9,930 nucleotides of DNA, from contig JAKISM010000088.1 of NCBI GenBank assembly GCA_021648585.1, positions 1 through 9,930 on the forward strand, read 5' to 3'. This DNA comes from Devosiaceae bacterium. GTDB taxonomy: Bacteria; Pseudomonadota; Alphaproteobacteria; Rhizobiales; Devosiaceae. The notes beneath the pieces were generated by a model. It worked only from the letters and a program-made list of their open reading frames with translations. It made no database searches and was not told the DNA's origin. Positions 1 to 6,963 of this stretch are shown here, piece after piece (the stretch's first letter is position 1; each line of letters opens with the position of its first letter). Position numbers and translations under genes: made by a program.

Positions 1-442
1 CCAGCTCTTCTATACTATCTTTTACCTCATTAAACAAGCCAGCACGCTTAAGCGATTTAATAACCGTTTTGTCTAAATCCTCTTTATTATTCACCATACC
101 ATGAATTTTGGGCCCATAAGCAACATTTTCATAAATGGATTTTGGAAAAGGATTTGGCTTTTGAAACACCATACCAACTCGGGCACGCAATTCTACTACA
201 TCAATATTTTTATCGTAAATATCAGTGCCATCAAGAGTGATTGAGCCCTCAAATCTACATATATCTATTGTGTCATTCATACGGTTTATGGAGCGTAAAA
301 ATGTTGATTTACCGCAACCAGAAGGCCCAATTAATGAAGTTACTTGATTGCGCTCAATATCTAAATCAATATTAAATAATGCCTGTTTATCGCCATAAAA
401 AACATTAACATCTTGTGCTTTTACTTTTATCTTCTTGCTCAT
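1..442 (-). CDS. pstB: Phosphate ABC transporter ATP-binding protein PstB (partial, N-terminal 147 residues)
   Basis: ATPase subunit that powers phosphate import through the PstC-PstA channel at the inner face of the cytoplasmic membrane. I translated this from the minus strand; the frame is open from the ATG at 442 to the window edge, so the C-terminal part is missing only because the window ends. Visible motifs are the Walker A loop GPSGCGKST (residues 39-47) and the Q-loop region MVFQKPNPFP (91-100). The PNPFPKSIYENV stretch is typical of PstB rather than of ABC ATPases in general. The signature LSGGQ, Walker B and H-loop would lie beyond the edge. The ATG follows the pstA stop codon with a single base between them (TAA-A-ATG), and GAAGATGG inside the end of pstA is the likely ribosome site, so translation is probably coupled. 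Family PstB proteins are about 250-270 residues. Identification is very secure. Confidence 0.96.
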   Translation of the reverse strand, partial: MSKKIKVKAQDVNVFYGDKQALFNIDLDIERNQVTSLIGPSGCGKSTFLRSINRMNDTIDICRFEGSITLDGTDIYDKNIDVVELRARVGMVFQKPNPFPKSIYENVAYGPKIHGMVNNKEDLDKTVIKSLKRAGLFNEVKDSIEEL

Positions 443-443
443 T

Positions 444-2234
444 TTACCATCTTCTTTCAAAGCGTTTCCTTAAGAAAACCGCTAGTGCATTCATTATAAT
501 TAAAAACGCCAATAGGACAAGAATTGCCGCCGAAGTTCTTTGCTCAAATGCTGCTTCTGGAAAATCTGCCCACATATATATTTGTACTGGTAACACGGTT
601 GCAGGATCGCTAAATCCACCTGGTATATCAACCACAAATGCTACCATACCGATCATTAACAAAGGCGCTGTTTCGCCCAATGCTCGTGCCATACCAATAA
701 TTGTTCCTGTCATAATTCCAGGCATTGCTAAGGGCAACACATGGTGCATTACGGTTTGCATTTTTGATGCGCCAATGCCAAGCGCCGCCTCTCTTATTGA
801 GGGGGGGACAGAGCTTAAAGAAACACGAGATGCAATAATAATAATTGGCAATGTCATCAAGCCAAGCACCATGCCGCCAACTATTGGTGCTGATCTATCA
901 AAGCCAAAAAAATTCAAGAATACTGCCAAGCCAAGCAGGCCAAAAACAATGGACGGCACGGCGGCAAGATTATTGATATTAACTTCAATGATGGTGGTGA
1001 TTTTATTTTTTGGCGCAAATTCTTCTAAATATATTGCCGCTGCAACTCCGAGCGGGAAAGCTAGGGCAAGCGTTATAATTATAGTTAGGAACGAGCCAAC
1101 AACTGCACCCCAAATGCCCGCCATTTCTGGCTCTCGACTTGCGCCTTTGGTAGCAAAAATCCAGTTAAAATCCTTTGAAATAAAGCCTAAATTTTGTAAC
1201 TTATCGGTGTAAACTATTTCTTGATCTGAAAATTTTCTATTAGCTTCTGGCTCTGTTATTATTCTTAATTGCCATTTTTGCGCCTGAGCTGGTGCGCCAT
1301 TTGCAAATGGCATTAGCAATTTGCCAGTAATTTTATTTGGTGCAACATATTGCGCTTTAATAATAGCTTCGCCAAAATAAAGAAGAACTGAGCGATCTTT
1401 TTTTGTTAATTGCTCACCCTCTTTAAGCGCTAGCTCACTACGGGTTTCAAGATTTTTTGCTTTCTCTTTTAAGCTGGCAATTAACTCAACTAATTCAGCT
1501 TCTCTTTTTATTAAGCGTTCAATTTCAGGATTTTGAGCACTTAATAATTGCCCCTTAATTGACTTGATCTCGTTAGTGGTTTTTTCAAGCGAAAGAATAG
1601 TGCCCGCAATTCTTTGATGAATTAAATTTGCTTCATTTGCAAGACGGCTTGAAATTTGTGCGACAATCTCATCAAAAATATTACTAGCAAAACTAATTTC
1701 TACTTGTTTTTCAGCGATGTTAATTTGCGCAATCTCTGTCCTGTTTTCAACGCTATCAGAAATTATTTGCCCTTTTAGATATAGGTCAGCAAAATCTGAA
1801 ATTGGTACTGAAAAACTACTTGGATTATTTATATCATTTGGTCGTTTTAATATTTGCTGGCGTAAAATTACTGGTGCGCCCGAAGAAAGAATTGAAGAGA
1901 GTAATTTTTTATCTTTACGGCTCTTAACTTGCGGGAATTCTGCCCGAATAGCGTTGCGCACTATGCCATCATAATCTGCTTTTTTAAGAGCGGCTTCATC
2001 TTGATTATCAAGCACACTCATATCATATGGCAGCGATACAAAATGATAGGTAAAAGCTGGCAAGCCTTTATAGGTAATGGTTGAGAGCAATAAAAATAAA
2101 AAGCCTAGCGAAAAGAAAATCGCCCCCTGCCCCAATAATTTGAACATGCGCTCTTTTTTATAGCGTTTTTTAAGCCTTAAACGTGCAGCATCAGAAGTAT
2201 GTTCTGAAATATCTGGCTTATTATTATCAGTCAT
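444..2234 (-). CDS. pstA: Phosphate ABC transporter permease PstA with large coiled-coil periplasmic insertion
   Basis: Membrane permease of the high-affinity phosphate importer; pairs with PstC and docks on PstB. Of 596 residues, about 1-35 are cytosolic and basic. A first membrane helix lies at about 36-56, followed by a soluble segment (about 57-375), predicted periplasmic, with a helical coiled-coil-like stretch at about 205-280 rich in Leu/Ile/Glu/Lys. From about 378 comes the standard five- to six-helix ABC permease domain with the coupling (EAA) loop REAALGIGAS (481-490) and LP at 500-501. The N-terminal half resembles the uncharacterised DUF3333 region known in front of many PstA permease domains, but it is longer than usual: typical PstA proteins are about 280-450 residues. 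I chose the ATG at 2234, which has GAGA five bases upstream and overlaps the pstC end by 8 nt. A TTG at 2270 would add 12 residues but lies deeper in pstC and lacks a ribosome site. The stop codon lies 1 nt before pstB. Confidence 0.93.
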   Translation of the reverse strand: MTDNNKPDISEHTSDAARLRLKKRYKKERMFKLLGQGAIFFSLGFLFLLLSTITYKGLPAFTYHFVSLPYDMSVLDNQDEAALKKADYDGIVRNAIRAEFPQVKSRKDKKLLSSILSSGAPVILRQQILKRPNDINNPSSFSVPISDFADLYLKGQIISDSVENRTEIAQINIAEKQVEISFASNIFDEIVAQISSRLANEANLIHQRIAGTILSLEKTTNEIKSIKGQLLSAQNPEIERLIKREAELVELIASLKEKAKNLETRSELALKEGEQLTKKDRSVLLYFGEAIIKAQYVAPNKITGKLLMPFANGAPAQAQKWQLRIITEPEANRKFSDQEIVYTDKLQNLGFISKDFNWIFATKGASREPEMAGIWGAVVGSFLTIIITLALAFPLGVAAAIYLEEFAPKNKITTIIEVNINNLAAVPSIVFGLLGLAVFLNFFGFDRSAPIVGGMVLGLMTLPIIIIASRVSLSSVPPSIREAALGIGASKMQTVMHHVLPLAMPGIMTGTIIGMARALGETAPLLMIGMVAFVVDIPGGFSDPATVLPVQIYMWADFPEAAFEQRTSAAILVLLAFLIIMNALAVFLRKRFERRW

Positions 2235-3621
2235 ATTGTTCTCGATATTTTTTAATGACTTGCAGGGCAATAATATTTAGCGCCAAAGTTACACAAAACA
2301 GCACCAAACCAAGCGCAAAAACCGCTAAAGTTTTTGCGCTATCAAATTCTTGATCGCCAACTAAAAGCGTTACAATTTGCACCGTTACCGTGGTTACTGC
2401 TTCAAACGGGTTCATAGTAAGTTTTGCTGCTAGACCTGCCGCCATAACCACAATCATGGTTTCGCCAATAGCACGAGAAATTGCTAACATTAAAGCTGAT
2501 ACAATACCCGGTAATGCCGCTGGAAGAACTACTTTTATAATGGTTTCAGATTTGGTTGAACCAAGCGCTAATGAGCCATCTCTTAAAGATTGCGGCACTG
2601 CATTTATTACATCGTCCGAAAGCGAAGAAACAAATGGAATAATCATAATGCCCATCACAAAGCCAGCCGCCAATGCGCTTTCAGATGAAATGACAAAACC
2701 AACATTTTCACCTGCCCCTCTAAGGAATGGCGCAACGCTTAAAGCTGCAAAAAAACCATAAACAACTGTTGGAATGCCTGCTAAAATTTCAAGCAATGGC
2801 TTGGCTATAGCACGCACTTTTTTTGAGGCGTAATCCGAGAGGTAAATCGCTGACATAAGCCCAATGGGTGCGGCGATGGAAATGGCAATAAGGGTGATTA
2901 ATAATGTGCCAGCAAAAACTGGAACCGCGCCAAATACTTCAGAATTACGAGCCGATGCCTGCTCTCCTGCGCCCTCAAATGCACTTTGCGGCGACCAATT
3001 TGTGCCAAACAAAAAATCAAAAAATGGTACTTTTTCAAAAAACCTAAGGCTCTCAAAAATCAAGGAAAGCACAATGCCAATAGTGGTAATTATTGCCACA
3101 ACAGAAGCGCAAATTAATAGCGCCATAATTGATTTTTCAACAAATTGGCGAGAGCGCTTTTTTAGAGTAATTTTCTTAAAAGCAAATAAATATCCAACAA
3201 TGATAAAACCAGCACTAAGTGCGCCAACCACCATATTGCCTCTAGTTAAAAATTGAGAAAAATAATTTGATGCCAATTTAAGTAATTCACTTGGTTCGCC
3301 AAATGATGAGCCATTAGCAAGCGCTGCTGCTTGGCGCAAAAATGATGCTTGCTCAGCTTTTGGCAAGATATTATAACTATCACCAAGCATAGAAATTACA
3401 TAGGCCTGCGAAAGATAATGTGATGAAAACAACCAAATAATCGATAGAATTATTGCTGGAGCAAGCGAAATAATTGCTAGGTAAGAGCCATGAAAAACTG
3501 GTTTTGAATGAAGAAGCCTAATGTTGCCTTTGCAAATTTTTAGCGCCCTATAGCGACCAATGAGAAAAATCCCAAATGATAAAGCGCTAAAAAGCAAAAT
3601 CATGGTTAGGACACTTATCAT
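2227..3621 (-). CDS. pstC: Phosphate ABC transporter permease PstC
   Basis: Second membrane permease of the phosphate importer, 464 residues. An N-terminal extension of about 155 residues carries helices near 1-22, 45-67 and 128-148, with a soluble part between the last two. It resembles the region (DUF3708-like) found before the permease domain in long alphaproteobacterial PstC proteins; E. coli PstC is about 320 residues. The core permease domain starts near residue 162. Its cytosolic coupling loop runs from QSLRDGSLALGS (344-355) to VLPAALPGI (365-373), and ISRAIGETM (381-389) is highly typical of Pst/Phn-type permeases. The ATG at 3621 follows the pstS stop with a single base between, and only a weak purine run (AAGAA) precedes it. 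An ATG seven codons in (3603) is an alternative that would leave a 19-nt gap. The 3' end overlaps pstA by 8 nt. The function is secure; the exact start is less so. Confidence 0.95.
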   Translation of the reverse strand: MISVLTMILLFSALSFGIFLIGRYRALKICKGNIRLLHSKPVFHGSYLAIISLAPAIILSIIWLFSSHYLSQAYVISMLGDSYNILPKAEQASFLRQAAALANGSSFGEPSELLKLASNYFSQFLTRGNMVVGALSAGFIIVGYLFAFKKITLKKRSRQFVEKSIMALLICASVVAIITTIGIVLSLIFESLRFFEKVPFFDFLFGTNWSPQSAFEGAGEQASARNSEVFGAVPVFAGTLLITLIAISIAAPIGLMSAIYLSDYASKKVRAIAKPLLEILAGIPTVVYGFFAALSVAPFLRGAGENVGFVISSESALAAGFVMGIMIIPFVSSLSDDVINAVPQSLRDGSLALGSTKSETIIKVVLPAALPGIVSALMLAISRAIGETMIVVMAAGLAAKLTMNPFEAVTTVTVQIVTLLVGDQEFDSAKTLAVFALGLVLFCVTLALNIIALQVIKKYREQYD

Positions 3622-3622
3622 G

Positions 3623-4627
3623 CTAGTTTTTCTTAACTACAGGCACAAGATTTTGCGCATCAGTTCTATATTTTACTTTTTCTTGTTCATTGAGAGGAAT
3701 AAGGCCTTTTTCACTTAAATAGCCTTCCTCACCCCATGCTTTTTCTGAAGTAAATTCTTCAAGAAATTCAGCAATACCAGGAATTACCCCCACATGCTGT
3801 TTTTTAACATAAAGATATAAGGAGCGTGAGATTTTATAATCCCCTTGAGCAATATTTTCAAATTCTGGCGCAACCCCATCAACAATAGCGCCCTGTAATA
3901 TATCTGCATTTTGATCTAAAAATGAAAAACCAAAAATACCAACTGCACCGCTATTAGCTTCAAGTTTTTGCACTATTAAATTGTCATTTTCGCCAGCATC
4001 AATATAAGCGCCATCTTCACGAATATCAGCGCATAAATTTTCCTCTATTCCTATCTGGCATTCTTTAATCATTACTAATTCAACAAAAGCATCACGTGTG
4101 CCTGAAGTTGGTGGCGGGCCAAGAACTTCAATTTTTTCGTTCGGCAGAGATGGGTCAATTTGCGACCAAACATCATAAGGATTATCTACTAATTCGCCAT
4201 TGATTATTATTTTTCTTGCAAGCGCAAAAAAGATTTGCTGTGAAGTTATATTAAAAACAGGCCCTGATTTTGCATTAGCTAATACAATGCCATCATAACC
4301 AATTTTAACTTCAACAGGAGTTACGCCATTTGCATTACATTTTTCAATTTCTTGGTTCTTTATTTTACGAGAAGCATTTGTTATGTCGGGTGTTTTTTCA
4401 CCAACCCCTTCACAAAATAATTTTAATCCTCCACCAGAGCCAGTTGCTTCAACTATTGGAGTTTGAAAATCGCTGGTTTGCCCAAAGCGCTCGGCAACAG
4501 AACTAGCAAAAGGGAAAACAGTTGATGAGCCAACAATTTGTATTTGCTCACGAGCCATAGCGCTGCTTGTGCTAATAAGAGCAATTAATGAAATAGCGAC
4601 AATGTTTGAAATGGTTTTAATTTTCAT
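3623..4627 (-). CDS. pstS: Periplasmic phosphate-binding protein PstS
   Basis: Captures inorganic phosphate in the periplasm and delivers it to PstC-PstA. Of 334 residues, 1-25 form a Sec signal peptide: a basic start (MKIK), a hydrophobic core, and an SSAMA cleavage motif, cut expected after Ala25. There is no lipobox. Phosphate-binding segments typical of the family are GSSTVFPF (33-40), ATGSGGGLKLFCEG (61-74), SRKI (86-89), IGYDGIVLA (109-117) and TSGTRDAF (174-181). Length matches the family (about 320-350). The ATG at 4627 is supported by AGAGGT four bases upstream and by the signal peptide. It is the first gene after a PHO box and the second gene of the phoR-pstSCAB run. The usual longer gap after pstS is absent: pstC starts one base after the stop codon. 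Confidence 0.97.
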   Translation of the reverse strand: MKIKTISNIVAISLIALISTSSAMAREQIQIVGSSTVFPFASSVAERFGQTSDFQTPIVEATGSGGGLKLFCEGVGEKTPDITNASRKIKNQEIEKCNANGVTPVEVKIGYDGIVLANAKSGPVFNITSQQIFFALARKIIINGELVDNPYDVWSQIDPSLPNEKIEVLGPPPTSGTRDAFVELVMIKECQIGIEENLCADIREDGAYIDAGENDNLIVQKLEANSGAVGIFGFSFLDQNADILQGAIVDGVAPEFENIAQGDYKISRSLYLYVKKQHVGVIPGIAEFLEEFTSEKAWGEEGYLSEKGLIPLNEQEKVKYRTDAQNLVPVVKKN

Positions 4628-4631
4628 AATG

Positions 4632-4637
4632 ACCTCT
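4632..4637 (-). promoter_or_regulatory. Shine-Dalgarno site of pstS
   Basis: Minus-strand AGAGGT followed by CATT and the ATG at 4627. It is the strongest ribosome site seen in the window and fixes the pstS start. It fits the need for PstS in molar excess over the membrane subunits. Confidence 0.8.
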
Positions 4638-4663
4638 TGATAATCATTTAATTTAAGGAGGCT

Positions 4664-4669
4664 ATTATG
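4664..4669 (-). promoter_or_regulatory. Candidate -10 element of the PhoB-dependent pstS promoter
   Basis: Minus-strand CATAAT, one mismatch from TATAAT, four bases downstream of the PHO box. Transcription would begin near 4657, giving a leader of about 30 nt before the pstS ATG. No separate -35 hexamer is visible, as expected for a PhoB-activated promoter. Confidence 0.6.
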
Positions 4670-4673
4670 GTAG

Positions 4674-4695
4674 TTATGTAACAGTTATATGACAG
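4674..4695 (-). promoter_or_regulatory. PHO box (PhoB operator) of pstS
   Basis: On the minus strand two 11-bp direct repeats follow each other without a gap: CTGTCATATAA and then CTGTTACATAA, identical at 9 of 11 positions. The known PhoB half-site is CTGTCAT plus an AT-rich tail with an 11-bp period, so the first copy is a perfect half-site and the second differs at two positions. As in other PhoB-dependent promoters, the box sits where the -35 element would be, four bases before the candidate -10. It lies 47-68 nt upstream of the pstS start and 28 nt beyond the phoR stop. Phosphorylated PhoB should bind here and activate pstSCAB under phosphate limitation. The gene for PhoB is not in the window. 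Confidence 0.88.
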
Positions 4696-4722
4696 TTGAA
4701 AAATATGATGGGTAAAACATGT

Positions 4723-5994
4723 TTATTTTTTTAATAGCACTTCAACATTAGTGCCTTTGTCCTTTTTCGAGGTGATATTCATTGTTGCACCATGCCGATT
4801 TAGAATATGTTTGACAATAGCTAGGCCAAGTCCCGTGCCTTTTTTCTTCTTTGAGTTTTGTGCATTAACACGATAAAAACGCTCAGTTAGGCGTGGTAAA
4901 TGTTTTGCACCTATACCTTGCCCAAAATCAATAATATTTAACCTATAATCAAAATCAGAATTATCATTTATTTGTGCCAATTTTATTTCAATATGATCTG
5001 ACCCTTCGCCATATTTAATGGCATTATCAATTAGATTTTCAAATGCTTCAAAAAGTTCATCTTCATCACCAATGATAATTACTGGCTGTTTTTCCATATC
5101 CAAAATAATTTTAAGCCCAGCAGCTTTTGCTTGGTTTTGCAAAGTCTCAAGCACATTTGAAATAGTTTTATTAAGGTCAACTTTCTCGCTTGGTTTAACA
5201 TGTTGCGATTGCTCGATACGAGAAAGGGAGAGCAAATCATCAATAAGTTTTGACATTCTTCCTGCTTGATTTTCCATTATTTTCAAAAACTTCTCACGCA
5301 CTGCTTTGTCATTAGCACCTGAGCCTTGCAAAGTTTCAATGAAGCCAATTAGCGAGGTAAGCGGGGTGCGCAATTCATGACTGGCATTGGCAATAAAGTC
5401 TGAGCGCATAGAATCTGAGTGCCTTTGTTTGCTTACATCATGTAAAATAAGCATGGTTTTTACTTGTGATGAAGATGGGTTTTTGAATAATGCGATTGAT
5501 ATTTCAAAATATTTTTCATTTGGCACGCTTTGATGCATTTCAATATTTTGAGATTGCCCGCTTTTCATCAACTCATCTAATGCCAAAACTAAATCTGGAT
5601 TACGCAAATAAAAACTAATAGGATTACCTATTGTTAATTCTGAAAACTCATTCTTGGCTAAATCATTAGCAAAAATAATATTGGCTTTTTCATCTAGGAT
5701 AATAAATGGATCGCTTAAAATATTACCAAAATCAAATATTGCCTGCTCCCTTATTTTATCAATATCTGGCTTTTCTTCATTTAGCGCCAAAGCATTATCA
5801 TTTTTTTGTGGAATAATTAGAATAGCTAGTGCAATAAAACCAAACCCTAATAGGCCTTGCAAGATAGAAATATCTTTAAGAATAATAAAAAGCGCCATTA
5901 TAGCAAAGCTGGCTAATAGGGCAAAACGCCCTTGATGGATTTTATTTTTCCAACTGGGTTTATTTTTATTAGAGTTATTATTCAACATCGCCAT
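4723..5994 (-). CDS. phoR: Phosphate regulon sensor histidine kinase PhoR
   Basis: Membrane sensor kinase that phosphorylates the response regulator PhoB when phosphate is scarce, probably through contact with the Pst transporter and PhoU. In 423 residues the order is: short basic N-terminus, membrane helices at about 23-40 and 42-62 with almost no periplasmic loop, a PAS-like domain (about 82-185), a HisKA dimerisation domain with the H-box IANASHELRTPL and phospho-acceptor His206, and a HATPase domain. The last shows the N-box LIDNAIKYGEG (Asn324), G1 box DFGQG (356-360) and G2 box GTGLGLAIVKHI (386-397). The lack of a periplasmic sensor domain fits PhoR, which does not bind phosphate outside the cell. 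Assignment rests on this architecture plus its position directly before pstS. The ATG at 5994 has no clear ribosome site; an ATG two codons later (5988) is equally possible. No terminator is visible before pstS, so read-through into pst is likely. Confidence 0.92.
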   Translation of the reverse strand: MAMLNNNSNKNKPSWKNKIHQGRFALLASFAIMALFIILKDISILQGLLGFGFIALAILIIPQKNDNALALNEEKPDIDKIREQAIFDFGNILSDPFIILDEKANIIFANDLAKNEFSELTIGNPISFYLRNPDLVLALDELMKSGQSQNIEMHQSVPNEKYFEISIALFKNPSSSQVKTMLILHDVSKQRHSDSMRSDFIANASHELRTPLTSLIGFIETLQGSGANDKAVREKFLKIMENQAGRMSKLIDDLLSLSRIEQSQHVKPSEKVDLNKTISNVLETLQNQAKAAGLKIILDMEKQPVIIIGDEDELFEAFENLIDNAIKYGEGSDHIEIKLAQINDNSDFDYRLNIIDFGQGIGAKHLPRLTERFYRVNAQNSKKKKGTGLGLAIVKHILNRHGATMNITSKKDKGTNVEVLLKK

Positions 5995-6013
5995 AGTTTT
6001 GGTTGATTTATTT

Positions 6014-6062
6014 TTTTCAAACTCTTTGTTGCACTTTATATTATTTTAGGCAAAACTATAAT
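6014..6062 (+). promoter_or_regulatory. Candidate promoter(s) of the ppk2 operon
   Basis: Two overlapping options lie on the plus strand. One is TTTTCA (6014-6019), a 17-bp spacer and TATATT (6037-6042). The other is a perfect TATAAT (6057-6062) with no good -35 partner, which would start transcripts about 20 nt before the ppk2 ATG. The stretch is about 75-80 percent A+T, so neither is certain. Confidence 0.35.
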
Positions 6063-6070
6063 TATTGCAA
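6043..6070 (-). promoter_or_regulatory. Candidate housekeeping promoter of phoR
   Basis: Minus-strand TTGCAA (6070-6065), a 16-bp spacer, then TAAAAT (6048-6043). These match the sigma-70 consensus at 4 of 6 and 5 of 6 positions. The leader to the phoR ATG would be about 40 nt. No PHO box is visible in the phoR-ppk2 gap, so phoR may have basal, PhoB-independent expression. AT-rich sequence gives such matches easily, hence the moderate confidence. Confidence 0.45.
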
Positions 6071-6090
6071 ATCAACCAATTTTCGAAATA

Positions 6091-6963
6091 ATGTCCTTAA
6101 AAAATATTTTTGACCAATTTAATATTGATAATCCTATTTTGCCCAAAGCGATAAAAAAAGGCGCTTTGCATTCGGGTAATTTCCCTTATACAAAAAAGCT
6201 AAAGCGTGAAGCCTATGATGCGGAACTAAGTAAAATACATCTTGAATTGGTAAAGTTACAAAGCCATTTGCAAAATTCAAAACAACGAATTGCAATAGTA
6301 TTTGAGGGGCGTGATAGTGCTGGTAAGGGTGGCGCTATAAAAACCTATTTGCAAAATATTTCTCCTCGCCACAATAGAATAATTGCCTTGCCTAAACCAA
6401 ATGATCGTGAGCGTTCGCAATGGTACTTTCAGCGTTATACCCGTCATTTACCAGCATCAGGTGAAAGTGTGTTATTTGATCGCTCTTGGTATAATCGTGC
6501 TGGGGTTGAGCCTGTTATGGGGTTTTGCACCCCTGAACAGACCAAGCACTTTCTTAGGGAAGCGCCAAATTTTGAAAAAATGATTGTTGATGATAATATT
6601 CATTTTTTTAAGTTCTGGCTAAATATTGGACGTGAAATGCAACTTAAACGCTTTCATGATCGCCGCCATAATCCGCTAAAAATTTGGAAGCTCTCACCAA
6701 TAGATATTGAAGCGCTTAATAAGTGGGGCGATTATTCTATTGCTCGAAATAAAATGCTTGAAGCGACCAATACTAGACATGCTCCTTGGACGGTGATTTT
6801 AGCAAATGATAAACGAAGAGCACGATTAGAAGTAATGCGATCTGTTTTATCAAAACTTGATTATGTTGATAAAGAGCCAAAAAATATTGGCAATATTGAT
6901 GTTAAAATAAATATGAATGGCAAGAAATTCCTAAGTTCAAGAAGTTGTAATGATGAAGGATAA
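6091..6963 (+). CDS. ppk2: Polyphosphate kinase 2 (PPK2 family)
   Basis: Transfers phosphate between polyphosphate and nucleotides; PPK2 enzymes usually run toward nucleoside di/triphosphate formation from polyphosphate in the cytosol. In 290 residues the single P-loop-kinase-like domain spans about 35-265. It carries the Walker A motif GRDSAGKGG (73-81), the PPK2 segment FQRYTRHLP (113-121), Walker B LFDRSWYNR (128-136, Asp130), and the basic lid region RRHNPLKIWKLSP (191-203). Length and single domain fit the one-domain PPK2 class I group (about 230-300 residues), not the duplicated class II. Whether it prefers ADP or GDP cannot be read here. The ATG at 6091 has no clear Shine-Dalgarno sequence. 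The gene is divergent from phoR across 96 nt, and its end overlaps the next gene by 14 nt, so the two form an operon. The C-terminal 25 residues are not recognisably part of the domain. Confidence 0.93.
   Translation: MSLKNIFDQFNIDNPILPKAIKKGALHSGNFPYTKKLKREAYDAELSKIHLELVKLQSHLQNSKQRIAIVFEGRDSAGKGGAIKTYLQNISPRHNRIIALPKPNDRERSQWYFQRYTRHLPASGESVLFDRSWYNRAGVEPVMGFCTPEQTKHFLREAPNFEKMIVDDNIHFFKFWLNIGREMQLKRFHDRRHNPLKIWKLSPIDIEALNKWGDYSIARNKMLEATNTRHAPWTVILANDKRRARLEVMRSVLSKLDYVDKEPKNIGNIDVKINMNGKKFLSSRSCNDEG

Larger units (their letters stand above)
5999..6079. repeat. Perfect 11-bp inverted repeat in the phoR-ppk2 divergent region
   Basis: TTGGTTGATTT (5999-6009) and its exact reverse complement AAATCAACCAA (6069-6079) are separated by 59 bp. 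Because the arms are inverted, AAATCAACCAA is in sense in both leaders: it ends 4 nt before the phoR ATG and 11 nt before the ppk2 ATG. A shorter inverted pair, ATAGTTTT (5993-6000) with AAAACTAT (6052-6059), overlaps the same region. It could be a shared operator, an RNA-level element, or chance in AT-rich DNA. Confidence 0.6.

Noticed and set aside
415..1212. A long open frame (265 codons) on the plus strand opposite pstA
   Set aside because: It is antisense to a clearly conserved permease domain, its protein is low in recognisable motifs, and it has no ribosome site. It is a mirror of the pstA codon pattern; the same holds for other antisense frames over pstC, phoR, the amidohydrolase and the ATPase.
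2235..2270. A 12-codon extension of PstA from a TTG start at 2270
   Set aside because: It lies 36 nt further inside pstC, has no ribosome site, and adds nothing family-like. The ATG at 2234 has GAGA at proper spacing.
4632..4662. Possible hairpin in the pstS leader pairing CCTCCTT with the AAGAGG of the ribosome site
   Set aside because: The left arm lies at or upstream of the predicted PhoB-dependent transcript start (about 4657), so it could form only in phoR read-through RNA. The stem also needs a bulge and has a 16-nt AT-rich loop.
6383..6583. Short open frame inside ppk2 in another frame
   Set aside because: It is fully contained in the conserved catalytic region of PPK2, without a ribosome site or recognisable protein features.
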